A stretch of 64,000 bases of DNA. Source: Acanthosepion esculentum (lineage: Eukaryota; Mollusca; Cephalopoda; Sepiida; Sepiidae). The notes under the pieces are model-generated. The model was not told the origin of the DNA. It ran no database searches and saw only the letters and a program-made list of their open reading frames with translations. The stretch spans positions 60,577,393 to 60,641,392 of the forward strand of contig OZ038479.1 in the NCBI GenBank assembly GCA_964036315.1, given 5' to 3'. Positions 37,601 through 49,148 of the stretch are shown piece by piece; position 1 is the stretch's first letter; each line of letters begins with the position of its first letter. Position numbers and translations under genes: made by a program.

Positions 37601-38081
37601 AAAAATATTGTATATTTGGATATTTTTCAATGGAGAAGTTAGGAAATCAAAAAAATATTGCATGTTTTGATATTTTTAAATGGAAAAGTTAGAAATTATA
37701 TATAAATATTGCATATTTTGATATGTTTTTATAGAAAAGTTTGAAAATAAATAAAAATATTGCCTATTTTGATATTTTCACTGGAAAAGTTAGAAAATAA
37801 TTAAAAATATTGCATATTTTGATATTTTCCAGTAGAAAAGTTAAAAAATCCATAAAAATATTGTATATATATTTTTCAATGGAGAAGTTAGAAAATAAAT
37901 AAAAAATATTGCATATTTTGATAATTTTCAGTGGAAAAGTTAGAAAATAAATAAAAATATTGCATATTTTGATATATTTGTATATAAAAGTTAGAAAATA
38001 ATTAAAAATTTTACATCTTTTGATATATTTCAATGGAAAAGATAGAAAATAAATAAAAATTTGCCTATTTTGATATTTTAC

Positions 38082-38370
38082 TGTTGTGGTAGGATCCACC
38101 TAATCTGCATAGGTGACTACCAACTATATAAATAGTGGTTGGTACCGGAAGACGAGGGATGAGGAATCACGAGATCCAACTAGAGACTCTGGTCGACTGC
38201 GACTAGTAAACACATTCTCCAGGAACGTCTTCCCAGAAATATACAGAAATACTGTATGTACTTATTGTGTACACTTTCTTGTTATAATACATTCTTGTTC
38301 TAAGTACATTTTGTGTTGCATTATTATTCCATGCATTAGGCGAGTTTCAACATTGAGTCAAGACTCAACA
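38082..38370 (+). repeat. 5' LTR of E3
   Basis: 289 bp, TGTTGTGG ... ACTCAACA. TATATAAAT at 38125-38133 is the probable TATA element. It sits in a short dyad (ACTAT-ATAA-ATAGT) flanked by ACCA and GGTTGGT. Two differences from the 3' LTR. Confidence 0.94.
38125..38133 (+). promoter_or_regulatory. LTR TATA box
   Basis: TATATAAAT in the first sixth of the LTR. The same element is conserved at the matching place in all LTR copies of both types in this window. LTR promoters of this class place TATA in U3. The start site downstream cannot be set from sequence alone. Confidence 0.6.
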
Positions 38371-38522
38371 ATGGCGACGAAGTAGAACGAACCAAACGTC
38401 AAGTTTCAACAATGGCGACGAAGTAGATCGAACCATACGTCAAGTTTCAACAATGGCCACAAAGTAGAACGAACCATACGCCAAGTTTCAACAATGGCAA
38501 AGAAGTAGAACGAACCATACGG
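38371..38522 (+). repeat. Four 41-bp leader repeats with primer-binding-like sites
   Basis: Units begin at 38371, 38412, 38453 and (partial) 38494. The first two keep ATGGCGACGAAGTAG; the third has GGCCACAAAG and the fourth GGCAAAGAAG. The unit includes TTTCAACA, the LTR-end sequence of type B, followed by ATGG, so it repeats an LTR-end/primer-site junction. TGG at 38372, one base after the LTR, is the expected first base triplet of a primer-binding site. Confidence 0.82.
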
Positions 38523-39094
38523 AAAGAAGAAAGAATTAATAGTGAGAGTTTTCAACAATTGGGACAAGTCATTGAAGAACCCAGGCTGAAAAAAAAAAAA
38601 CTATTAATTCAAAGTCCAACGTTAACGTAACGACGAAGGATTCTGAACTTCTGGATATGTAGAACTCGTTAAAAGACGACTAAGCATAAAGGAACGTTCA
38701 CTCAGAAAAATTGGAAGGTGTCGTAAACGAATAACGGTAATTTTAAATTAAAAAATTATCTACAACGAGACACCCGCTAAAAAGAAAAATTGGCCGACTA
38801 CAAAAACATGCATGGATTTAAAAGGAGCACAAATACACCGTGTCGACTTTGAAAGGTAACAAACTTTAAAAAATTATTTTTTTTAAATTATTTGTTCAAC
38901 AATATAGTGACGAATTACCTCTGATAAGAAAATCAGACGTTGTCATTGAAATACGCGAACAGAAGTCGAAAACGAAAAAAAAAAGTCCGACGCTTTCTGT
39001 TCACGAAAAAAAAATACCAAAGTTGATTAGCACGGGCGTGAATGTAAAAGCAAGACATAAAATAGAAAAGTCGTACGTTGTTTCGATTTTTTGG
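38523..39094 (+). other. E3 5' leader, remainder
   Basis: Untranslated leader matching those of E2 and E4, rich in A runs, with the conserved GTCGACTTTGAAAGG and GTCCGACGCTTTCTG segments. No credible reading frame. Confidence 0.75.
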
Positions 39095-39222
39095 TCAGCT
39101 TATATGATATTCGTGGATACACAAATTAAAAGTATATTCCTTGTTGCATGCGCACTATCAAGTGCGCATGCAACAAGGAATATACTTTTAATTTGTGTAT
39201 CCACGAATATCATATAAGCTGA
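39095..39222. repeat. Perfect 62-bp palindrome with 4-base loop
   Basis: Left arm 39095-39156 and right arm 39161-39222 are exact reverse complements, separated by ATCA. The left arm and loop match the normal leader of the other elements (up to CACTATCA). The right arm is an added inverted copy, ending AAGCTGA just before the gag start. It is absent from E1, E2 and E4. Confidence 0.96.
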
Positions 39223-39239
39223 GAAATGTTAGAATAAAA

Positions 39240-40058
39240 ATGGAAGAACTATCCAAAGTCATATCGGAATTATTCAAATCCCAACAGATAGCACAGCAAA
39301 AATATCAAGAACAACAGATAGCACAGCAAAAATATCAAGAAAAAATACGGCAAGAACAACTGATAGCAATGCAAAAATATCAAGAACGTCAAGAGGATAA
39401 ACTTTTAGAAATTCAAAAGTTAACACTGGGGAAATTAAACAACTATCAGGCAAATGAGGGAAATTCTTCATACTATAATAACACCATATTTAATTCGCTG
39501 GAAACTTTCAACTATGTGCCAGACGAAGAAAAAACGTTTGAAGCGTACTTTAAACGATATGAAGATATTTTCTACACAGACTGTGAAAACTGGTCGAATT
39601 CAAGAAAAGTCAGTCTATTACTAAGAAAGCTAGGTACAGCAGAACATAGCAAATTTGTAGATTTTATTCTACCGAGAAAAACAACTGAATTGGAATTCTC
39701 GGAAACAGTGAAATTGCTAAAAGAGCTGTTTGGAGCAAATATGTCGCTTTGGCATAAGCGATGGTTATGCATGAATGTCTCTAAATCCGACGATCAGGAT
39801 TATGCATCTATAGTGAATAGACATTGTGACAATTTCAGATTGGCAGAGATTACGGTTGAAGAATTCAAGTGCTTAATTTTTGCTCAAGGACTGGTATCCA
39901 GTAAGAGTGCCGAAATAAGACGTAGAGTTTTGTCTAAACTCGAATCTGAACAAGGCCTTACCCTGCAAAAGTTAGCAGAGGAGTGTCAACGGGCCGTAAA
40001 GTTAAAAATGAGTCGCAAAAAATCGAAGAAGCTGGTATTGCTTATATTAAAAAAATAA
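39240..40058 (+). pseudogene. E3 gag
   Basis: ATG at 39240-39242, 18 bases after the palindrome. The N-terminus is a Gln-rich coiled coil with IAQQKYQEQQ-type units (MEELSKVISELFKSQQ). The capsid-like region follows, with FEAYFKRYEDIF and WHKRWLCMNVSKS. DDQDYASIV shows a 9-nt in-frame loss of three codons present in E4. The frame slips at about 40002 (AVKLKMSRKKSKK instead of AVNLKKESQKIEE) and ends at 40058. The rest of gag up to the zinc knuckles is out of frame and has a further TAG at 40070-40072. Confidence 0.88.
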
Positions 40059-41884
40059 AAAAGCAGTCATAGTACCCATTAGAGAAAAATTGGAGAAAAA
40101 ATTCAGCGTATTTTAATAATAGACAAGAAAATAAAAAGAACGAAAATAAAAAAGTCCCACTATATAATTGCAGACGTTGTAACAAAAGACATTGGGAGGT
40201 AAATTGCCCATATAGAAATAAGAAATGTTTCGTGTACCAAAAGAATGGTCACAAAGGATCGTGTTGTAAAACGAAAAAATTCAAGGGCCGAATTAGACAA
40301 ACAAATTCGAATATCAAATCAGATAGAGATTTGAGGAAATATGTGACGACTGAAATATTCAAAAAGAATATTAAATTTCAACTCGATTCGGGGTCAGATT
40401 TAACAATAATGAACGATAAAACATGGAAAATTTTAAAAAGGCCTACAATAATGAAGTCAACGAAACTCGCTGGAAAGCAAATTAACTTCGAAGGCGAGGT
40501 TGTACTTCCAATGAAAGTGAATGGGATCGTTAAAAAAATAAAAGTTTTCATTCTGAGAAATGGAGAAAACTTGTTGGGTACAGATTTTATTGAAACATTC
40601 GAATTGTGGGATAAACCGTTAAACTCATTCTGCAGAAAAGTAGAAAGTAATACGCAATCAAGACAGGACATTAAAGTTGAATTAAAGAAAAAGTTTCCGG
40701 AAACCTTTACACCTGGTCTTGGAAGATGTAACAAGTTTGAAGCTAAATTTGAATTAAAAGAAAATACTATGCCTATATTTAAAAAGAAACGTAACGTGCC
40801 TTTCGCAAGTGTAGAGAAATTAGTAGTACCAAAAAAGTTGCAGAAAAGAATCCTACGGGACTTTCATATGGGTCACCCGGGGATTAATAGAACAAAAAGC
40901 TTAATGCGAAGCTTTGTATATTGGAAAGGAATGGATGTGGATATCGAAAACATGGTTCATCGATGTAAAGGGTGTGCGTTAGCAGCTAAGGCACCACCTA
41001 TAGTACACAAACCATGGCCAAAGACGGATCATCCGTGGGAAAGATTACACATTGATTTCGCTGGTCCAGTAGAAGATTATTACTACTTAATAGTGGTAGA
41101 TAGCTTTACAAAATGGCCGGAAGTACTACGCTGCAAAAAGCCTACGTCCAATACCACAACAACTTTTTTCCATGAACTATTTGCACGGTTCGGTGTGCCA
41201 GAGTGTATTGTGAGTGACAATGGTACACAATTCACTTCTGACGAATTTAAGGAATTTTGTGAGTTATATCAAATTAACCACATAACGACGCCGCCGTATC
41301 ATCCGAGATCCAATGAACTCGCAGAAAGATTTGTAGATACGTTAAAGCGCGCTCTGAAGAAAGCCTCAGGAGTTCCAACGGAAAAGGCGCTTCAGCAATT
41401 CCTACAAGTATACAGAATCACGCCTAACCAGAGAACACCATCAAACATGGCACCAGCTGAACTAATGTTCGCTAGGAAAGTTAAGTCAGTGTTTGACAAG
41501 CTTTTGCCAGGAAGAAATAGAATAAAGAACACTATGTATACAGCTAGAAAAAGATACACCCCCGGAGAGAAGGTATTTTTCAAGTGCTATAGAAACAACA
41601 TTGAGTTCTGGGAGCGAGGCATAGTGGACAAGAGAATCGGTGACCTGATTTACATAATAAAAGGGCCGAAGAATACTCATAAGAGGCACCAGAACCAACT
41701 CAAAAAATGCTACGTGCTAGAGCATGAAGAGAGTATACCGGATGAGGAGGAAGATCCCATTGATGTAATGTATGATACTTTTCAAGTAGAACCTCCGCAG
41801 AGTGCTCCTGAACCGAGAAGATCCGGTAGGAAACGAAAGTTCACGGACCCATTGGGCGTGAATCCAAAACGAAAAAGATATTGA
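40059..41884 (+). pseudogene. E3 protease fused in frame to integrase (RT/RNase H deleted)
   Basis: The open part runs from 40232 (550 codons). It starts in the second zinc knuckle, where a Cys is now Tyr (CFVYQKNGH), and continues through the protease active site LDSGSDLT. A 12-nt in-frame loss removes RTVT after KLA. After NVPFASVEK (about 40819) the sequence jumps to VVPKKLQKRI of integrase: about 1.46 kb of RT and RNase H is gone, with the frame kept. Integrase then runs complete: GHPG and CKGC zinc module, HIDFAGP, SDNGTQF, NELAERF (E kept, neighbouring G to E) and the basic tail ending PKRKRY. Confidence 0.9.
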
Positions 41885-41998
41885 AAAAAAAAAACATAAG
41901 AACTATGCAAAGGGGATCTACAAAGAAATAACCATAATCATCATCCCATATAGAAGCCAGTTTGAAATCCAAAAGGATTCCAAGGCATGGGAGGGGGT
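41885..41998 (+). other. E3 3' leader and polypurine tract
   Basis: Non-coding. Ends in GGGAGGGGG (about 41989-41997), the polypurine tract, one base before the LTR. Confidence 0.82.
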
Positions 41999-42287
41999 TG
42001 TTGTGGTAGGATCCACCTAATCTGCATAGGTGACTACCAACTATATAAATAGTGGTTGGTACCGGAAGACGAGGGATGAGGAATCACGAGATCCAACTAG
42101 AGACTCTGATCGACTGCGACTAGTAAACACATTCTCCAGGAACGTCTTCCCAGAAATATACAGAAATACTGTATGTACTTATTGTGTACACTTTCTTGTT
42201 ATAATACATTCTTGTTCTAAGTACATTTTGTGTTGCATTATTATTCCATGCATTAGGCGAGATTCAACATTGAGTCAAGACTCAACA
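41999..42287 (+). repeat. 3' LTR of E3
   Basis: 289 bp, same ends as the 5' LTR. TTTAC directly follows, matching the five bases before the 5' LTR. Confidence 0.94.
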
Positions 42288-43939
42288 TTTACAAAGGAAA
42301 AGTTGACAAATAAATAAAAATATTGCATATTTTTATATTTTTCAAAGGGAAATTTAGAAGATAAATAAAAATATTGCATATTTTTAATATTTTTCTATGG
42401 AAAAGATAGAAAGTAAATAAAATTATTGCATATTTTGTTATTTTTCAGTGGAATAGTTAGAAAATAATTAATAATATTGCATTTTCTCAATGGAAATTTA
42501 GAAAATAAATAAAAATATTGCATATTTTGTTATTTTTCAAAGGAAAAGTTAGAAAATAAATAAAAATATTGCATATTTTGATATTTTTCAAGGGAAATGT
42601 TAGAAAATAAATAAAAATATTGCATATTTTGATATGTTTGAATGGAAATGTTAGAAAATAAATAAAAATTTGCATATTTTGAGATTTTACAATGGAAAAG
42701 TTGGAAAATAATTAAAAATATTGCATATTTTGCTAATTTTCAATAAAAAAGTTAGAAAATATATCGAAAATGGAAAAGTTAGAAAATACATAAAAATATT
42801 ACATATTTTGATATTTTTCAACGGAAAAGTTACAAAATAAATAAAAATATTGCATATTTTGATATTTTTCAGTGGAAATGTTAGAAAATAAATGAAAATA
42901 TTGCATATTTTCATATTTTTCAAAGGAAATGTTAGAAAATAAATAAGAATATTGCATATTTACATATTTTTCAATGGAAAAGTTAGAAAATAAATAAACA
43001 TATTGCATATTTTGATATTTTTCAATGAAAAGGTAGAAAATAAGTAATAAATATTACATCTTTTCATATGATTCCATAGAAAACAAATAAAAATATTGGG
43101 TATTGTGATATTTTTCCCTGGAAAAGTTAGAAAATAATTTAAAATATTGCATATTTTGATATTTTCCTGTAAAAAGTTAGGAAATAAATGAAAATATTGC
43201 ATATTTTGATATTTTACAATGGAAAAGTTAGAAAATCAATAAAAATATTGCATATTTTGATATTTTTCAATGGAAAAGTTAGGAAATCAAAAAAATATTG
43301 CATATTTTTATATTTTTCAATGGAAAAGTTAGAAAATAAATGAAAATATTGCATATTTTGATATTTTTCAATGGAAAAGTTAGAAAATAAATCAAAATAT
43401 TGCATATTTTGGTATGTTTGTATAGAAAAGTTAGAAAATATATAAAAATATTGCATATTTTGATATATTTCAACGGAAAAGTTAGAAAATAAATAAAAAT
43501 TTTGCATATTTTGATATTTTTCAATGGAAATGTTAGAAAATAAATAAAAATTTGCATATTGTGATATTTTACCATGGAAAAGTTGGAAAATAAATAAAAA
43601 TATTGCTTATTTTCTCATTTTCAAAAATTTTCAATGGAAATGTTAGAAAATAAATAAAAATATTGTATATTTTGATATTTTTCAATGGAAAAGATAGAAA
43701 ATAAGTAAAAATATTACATATTTTGATATGTTTCTATAGAAAAGTTAGAAAATAAATAAAAATATTGCGTATTTTGATATTTTTCAATGGAAATGTTAGA
43801 AAATCAATAAAAATATTGCATATTTTCATATTTTTTAATGGAAAATTTAGAAAATAAATAAAAATATTGCATATTTTGATATGTTTCTATAGAAAAGTTA
43901 GAAAATAAATAAAAATATTGCATATTATTTATATAGATC
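42288..43939. repeat. 51-bp satellite, S1 continuation
   Basis: About 32 monomers of the S1 family, the far side of the array split by E3. The end next to E4 is irregular: the last monomer breaks after ATATTGCATATT and is followed by a short non-satellite filler (ATTTATATAGATC) before the LTR. Confidence 0.93.
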
Positions 43940-44207
43940 TGTTGTGGTAGGATCCAGCTAATTTGCATAGTGGAGTACAGACTATATAAATATGGTTGGT
44001 ACCGGGAAAACAGAGAGGCGAATCAAGAGATTCACTAAAGACTCTGCTCGACTGCGACTTAGTCAACACATTCTCCAGGAACTGTCTTCCCAGGAATATA
44101 CAAAAGACTATATGTAAATATTGTGTTCACTTTCTTGTTTCAATACATTTTGTTCTAAGTACATTTTGTTTTGCATTATTATTCCATGCATTAGTCAAGT
44201 TTCAACA
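43940..44207 (+). repeat. 5' LTR of E4 (type B)
   Basis: 268 bp, TGTTGTGG ... TTTCAACA. TATATAAAT is present. It lacks the extra TTGAGTCAAGACTCAACA end of type A. Confidence 0.92.
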
Positions 44208-44887
44208 ATGGTGATGAAGTAGAAAGAACCATACGAAAAAAAAAAAGAATTAATAATTGAGAGTTTTCAACAATTGGGACAAGTCATTGAAGAACCCAGG
44301 CTGAAAAAAAAAACAATTAATTAAAAGTCCAACAGTTAACGTAACGACGAAGGATTCTGAACTTCTGGATATGTAGAACTCGTTAAAGGACGATTAAGCA
44401 TAAAGGAACGTCACTCAGAAAAATTTGAAAGGTGTCGTAAACGAATAACGGTGATTTTAAATTGAAATAATTATCTACAACGAGACAGATACCCGCTAAA
44501 AAGAAAAGATAAAAAAATTGGCCGACTACAAAACATGCATGGATTTAAAAGGCGCACAAATACACCGTGTCGACTTTGAAAGGAAACAAACATTAAAAAA
44601 TTATTTTTTTTGTTTGTTCAACAATATAGTGGCAAATTACCTCTGATAATAAAATCAGAAGTTGTCATTGAAATACGCGAACAGAAGTCGAAAACGAAAA
44701 AAAAGTCCGACGGTCTCTGTTCACAAAAAAAAACACCAAAGTTGATTATCACGGGCGTGAATGTAAAAACAAGACATAAAATTAAAAAGTCGTACGTTGT
44801 TTCGATTTTTTTGGTCAGCTTATATGATATCCGTGGATACACAAATTAAAAGTATATTCGTTGTTGCATGAACACTATCAGCTAAAA
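44208..44887 (+). other. E4 5' leader (type B)
   Basis: A single, diverged primer-site-like unit (ATGGTGATGAAGTAGAAAG) follows the LTR. The rest matches the E1 leader. A 79-codon open frame at 44610 has no counterpart kept open in the other copies and is not called. Confidence 0.78.
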
Positions 44888-45785
44888 ATGGATGAACTAT
44901 CCAAAGTCTTATCTGAATTATTCAAATCCCAGCAAGAACAACTGATAGCACTGCAAAAATATCAAGAAAAGCAAGATGAAAGACAGCAAAATATCAAGAA
45001 CAACAGATAGCACTGCAAAAATATCAAGAAAAGCAAAATGAAAGACAGCAAAAATATCAAGAACGGCAAGAGGAATGACTTTAGAAATTCAAAAGTTAAC
45101 ACTGGAGAAATTAAACAACTATCAGGCAAATGAAGGAAATTCTTCATATTCTAATAACACCATATTTAATTCGCTGGAAACTTTCAACTATGTGCCAGAC
45201 GAAGAAAAAACGTTTGAAGCGTACTTTAAACGATATGAAGATATTTTCTACACAGACTGTGAAAACTGGTCGAATTCAAGAAAAGTCAGTCTATTACTAA
45301 GAAAGCTAGGTACAGCAGAACATAGCAAATTTGTAGATTTTATTCTACCGAGAAAAACAACTGAATTGGAATTCTCGGAAACAGTGAAATTGCTAAAAGA
45401 GCTGTTTGGAGCAAATATGTCGCTTTGGCATAAGCGATGGTTATGCATGAATGTCTCTAAATCCGACGATCAGGATTACTTAACATATGCATCTATAGTG
45501 AATAGACATTGTGACAATTTCAGATTGGCAGAGATTACGGTTGAAGAATTCAAGTGTTTAATTTTTGCTCAAGGACTGGTATCCAGTAAGAGTGCCGAAA
45601 TAAGACGTAGAGTTTTGTCTAAACTCGAATCTGAACAAAACCTTACCCTGCAAAAGTTAGCAGAGGAGTGTCAACGGGCCGTAAGTTTAAAGAAAGAGTC
45701 TCAAAAAATCGAAGAAGCTGGCATTGCTTATATTAAAAAAATTAAAAAAACAGTTAAATTACCCATCAGCAAAAAATTGGAGTAA
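44888..45785 (+). pseudogene. E4 gag
   Basis: ATG at 44888-44890 (MDELSKVLSELFK). One A is lost in CAGCAAAATATC, giving a stop at 45008-45010 within the coiled coil. A second lesion near 45073 (GGAATGACTTTAG) restores the reading for the capsid region (LEIQKLTLEKLNNYQ onward). At the A-run after IAYIKKIKK the frame slips again and ends at 45785. The same run is expanded in E1, so it is a slip-prone spot. Confidence 0.87.
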
Positions 45786-47633
45786 AAATTCGGCGTATTT
45801 TAAAAATAGACAAGAAAAATAAAATAAAAAGGTCCCACCATATAATTGCAGACGTTGTAACGAAAGACACTGGGAGGTAAATTGCCCATATAGAAATAAG
45901 AAATGTTTCGTGTGCCACAAGAATGGTCACAAAGGATCGTGTTGTAAAACGAAAAAATTCAATAGCCGAATTGGACAAACAAATTCGAATGTCAAATCAG
46001 ATAGAGATTTGAGGAAATATGTGACGACTGAGATATTTAAAAAGAATATCAAATTTCAACTCGATTCGGGGTCAGATTTAACAATAATGAACTATAAAAC
46101 ATGGAAAATTTTAAAAAGGCCTACAATAATGAAGTCAACGAAACTCGCTCGAACGGTAACCGGAAAGGAAATTAACTTCGAAGGCGAGGTTGTACTTCCC
46201 ATGAAATTGAACGGGATCGTTAAAAAAATAAAAGTTTTCATTCTGAAAAATGGAGAAAACTTAATGGGTACAGATTTTATTGAAACATTCGAATTGTGGG
46301 ATAAACCGTTAAACTCATTCTGCAGAAAAGTAGAAAGTAATACGCAAACAAGACAGGACATTAAAGTTGAATTAAAGAAAAAGTTTCCGGAAACCTTCAC
46401 ACCTGGTCTTGGAAGATGTAACAAGTTTGAAGCTAAATTTGAATTAAAGGAAAATACTATGCCTATTTTTAAAAAGAAACGTAACGTGCCTTTCGCAAGT
46501 GTAGAGAAAATTAACGAAGAACTTGATAGGTTGGAAAAAATGGGAATTATTTCGAAAGTAGAATCTAATTCATGGGCTGCGCCGATTGTGTGCATAAAAA
46601 AGAAATCAAACCAAATCAGAGTCTGCGTTGATTTTTCGACAGGGTTGAACTCGGTAATTAAGGACTACCATTACCCGTTACCGAGTCCGGAGGAGATTTT
46701 TAACAAGCTAGATGGCGGAGTGATTTTTAAAAAAATCGACTTATCAGATGCCTATCTCCAAATTCCCGTCGAAGAAGAATGTTCGAAGTTACTAGGGATA
46801 AACAAACATAGAGGTTTATTCAAGTACAACAGGCTTCCTTTTGATATTAAAGTGGCACCAGCCATTTTTCAACAATCTATGGACGTCATGTTGAATGATT
46901 TAGACTTTGCGTGTGCCTACTTAGATGACATCATAGTAAGGAGTGCAAACGTCGACGAACATCGAGAGCACCTCAATCAAGTATTTAAAAAGATTCAGGA
47001 TTTTGGATTTAAAGTCAAAGAATCAAAGTGCGAATTTGGTTTGGAGGAAATTAAATATTTAGGTCACATAATCAACAAAAATGGCAGATGGAAAGATCCA
47101 TTGCGATTAGAGACATGCCGACGCCCACTAATGTGGCGACGCTACAGAGTTTTCTGGGGCTCGCAAACTATTATCAAGCGTTCATTAAAGGAATGTACAA
47201 TCTAAGAGCTCCGTTGAATGAACTACTGAAAAAAGACAAGGCATGGGAACGGACGGTAGAATGTCAGAAAGCCTTTGATGAAATAAAGAAAATGCTTACG
47301 TCCGACCTCTTTTTAACCCATTACAATCCAAAACTTGATATTGTAGTGGTAAGTGACGCTAGTTCATACGGGGTAGGAGCGTGTATTCAGCACATAATGC
47401 CAGATGGTTCTAGAAAACCAATTGCACATGCTTCGAGAGCATTACTCCCAGGAGAACGAAGTTACTCACAGATAGAAAAAATGGCGCTGAGTATCATTTT
47501 TGCCATAACAAAATTTCATAGATATATCTCCGGCAGACATTTTATGTTAGAAACGGATCATAAACCTCTGATCACTATTTTTGGTTCAAAGAAAGAGTTA
47601 CCCGTTTATACGGCAAATCGACTGTTAAGATGA
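45786..47633 (+). pseudogene. E4 zinc knuckles, protease, RT and RNase H
   Basis: Zinc knuckles (CRRCNERHWEVNC, CFVCHKNGHKGSCC) and the protease site QLDSGSDLT are intact. The RT frame from 45910 carries KKIDLSDAY and YLDDIIV. A 10-nt deletion at about 47087 (after NKNGR) shifts the frame. RNase H continues in the next frame from 47088 (SDASSYGVG, ETDHKPL) until TGG became TGA at 47631-47633 (RLLRW in E2). Also FDIK replaces FGIK near the RT active site. Confidence 0.88.
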
Positions 47634-49021
47634 GGAACCATTCTTCTCAATTATGATTTTCACATAAAGCACCTATCATCCAAAAATATAATTCATGCGG
47701 ATAGTTTATCAAGACTCGTACCGAGTCAAGAAGAAAGATTCGAAGAATCAATTATTGCAAATATCAGAGCAGATTATGCGGTGAAAAGCATGGTAAACAA
47801 CATTGTAAGAGAGCTACCGGTTACATCAAAGGAAATCAAAAAAGAAGCTGAAAGCGATGATTTCATTTTAGAAATAAAAAGCAAAATGGTAGCAAATGAC
47901 CAAAAAGTGCAGGAGATTTATTCAATATGTGACGGAATTTTATTATATGGTGAGAGAGTAGTAGTACTAAAAAAGTGGCAGAAAAGAATCCTACGGGACT
48001 TTCATATGGGTCACCCGGGGATTAATAGAACAAAAAGCTTAATGCGAAGTTTTGTATATTGGAAAGGAATGGATGTGGATATCGAAAACATGGTTCATCG
48101 ATGTAAAGGGTGTGCGTTAGCAGCTAAGGCACCACCTATAGTACACAAACCATGGCCCAAGACGGATCATCCGTGGACAAGATTACACATTGATTTCGCT
48201 GGTCCAGTAGAAGATTATTACTACTTAAACTTAATAGTGGTAGATAGTTTTACAAAATGGCCGGAAGTACTACGCTGCAAAAAGCCTACGTCCAATACTA
48301 CAACAACTTTTTTCCATGAACTATGTGTACGGTTCGGTGTGCCAGAGTGTATTGTGAGTGACAATGGTTCACTTCTGAAGAGTTTAAGGAATTTTGTGAG
48401 TTATATCAAATTAACCACATAACGACGCCGCCGTATCATCCGAGATCCAATGGACTCGCAGAAAGATTTGTAGATACGTTAAAGTGCGCTCTGAAGAAAG
48501 CCTCAGGAGTTCCAACGGAAAAGGCGCTTCAGCAATTCCTACAAGTATACAGAATCACGCCAAACCAGAGAACACAATCAAACATGGCACCAGCTGAACT
48601 AATGTTCGCTAGGAAAATTAAGTCAGTGTTTGACAAGCTTTTGCCATGAAGAAATAGAGTAAAGAATACTATGTATACAGCTAGAAAAAGATACACCGCC
48701 GGAGAGAAGGTGTTTTTCAAGTGCTACAGAAACAACGTTGAGTTCTGGGAGCGAGGCATAGTGGACAAGAGAATCGGTGACCTGATTTACATAATTAAAG
48801 GGCCGAAGAATACTCATAAAAGGCACCAGAACCAACTTAAAAAATGTTACGTTCTAGAGCATGAAGAAAGTATACCGGATGAGGAGGAAGATCCCATTGA
48901 TGTAATGTATGATATTTTTCAAGTAGAACCTCCGCAGAATACTCCTGAACCGAGAAGATCCGCTAGGAAACGAAAGTTCAGGGAACCATTGGACGTGAAT
49001 CCAAAACGAAAAAGATATTAA
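47634..49021 (+). pseudogene. E4 integrase
   Basis: Zinc module GHPGINRTKS and RCKGCALA, and first catalytic Asp (HIDFAGP), are present. A 6-nt insertion duplicates two codons (YYYLNLIVV). A 7-nt deletion after SDNG (about 48367) shifts the frame. GGA became TGA at 48647-48649. The C-terminus from 48671 is open and ends PKRKRY with its basic tail intact. Confidence 0.88.
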
Positions 49022-49148
49022 AATTAAGTGGATTGACATATACATAGGAAGTATGCAAATGGGATCTACAAAGAAATAACCATAATCATCATTCCATATA
49101 GGAAGCCAGTTTGAAATCCAAAACGGATTCCAAGGCTTTGGAGGGGGG
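49022..49148 (+). other. E4 3' leader and polypurine tract
   Basis: Non-coding, ending in GGAGGGGGG before the LTR. No env. Confidence 0.82.

Larger units (their letters stand above)
12831..38081. repeat. 51-bp AT-rich satellite array, domain S1
   Basis: About 25 kb of head-to-tail monomers. The modal period is 51 bp, measured for example between GGAAAAG at 13363 and the same position at 13414. The monomer starts GGAAAAGTTAGAAAATAAAT, has ATATTGCATATTTTGATA in the middle and ends TTTTTCAAT. Variants include shortened monomers with TATCGAAAATGG or TATCGATAATGG, and GCTAATTTTCAATG monomers that usually precede them. Because 51 is 17 codons, frames stay open for hundreds of bases on both strands (for example repeated MQYFYLFSNFSIEKYQN). 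I do not call these genes. Such arrays are typical of constitutive heterochromatin. Confidence 0.97.
38082..42287 (+). mobile_element. Ty3/gypsy element E3 (subfamily A), recent, RT/RNase H deleted
   Basis: Plus-strand element of 4206 bp with complete 289-bp LTRs at both ends. They differ at two positions that I can see (38193 G/A region, and GAGTTTC versus GAGATTC). It is flanked by TTTAC on both sides (38077-38081, 42288-42292), a 5-bp target-site duplication, and lies within S1 satellite. Internally it has lost about 1.46 kb covering most of RT and all of RNase H, so it could move only with enzymes from another copy. It also carries a perfect 62-bp fold-back palindrome just before gag. Confidence 0.93.

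Noticed and set aside
39023..39217. 64-codon plus-strand frame across the palindrome
   Set aside because: Arises from the leader and its inverted copy. Not present in the other elements.
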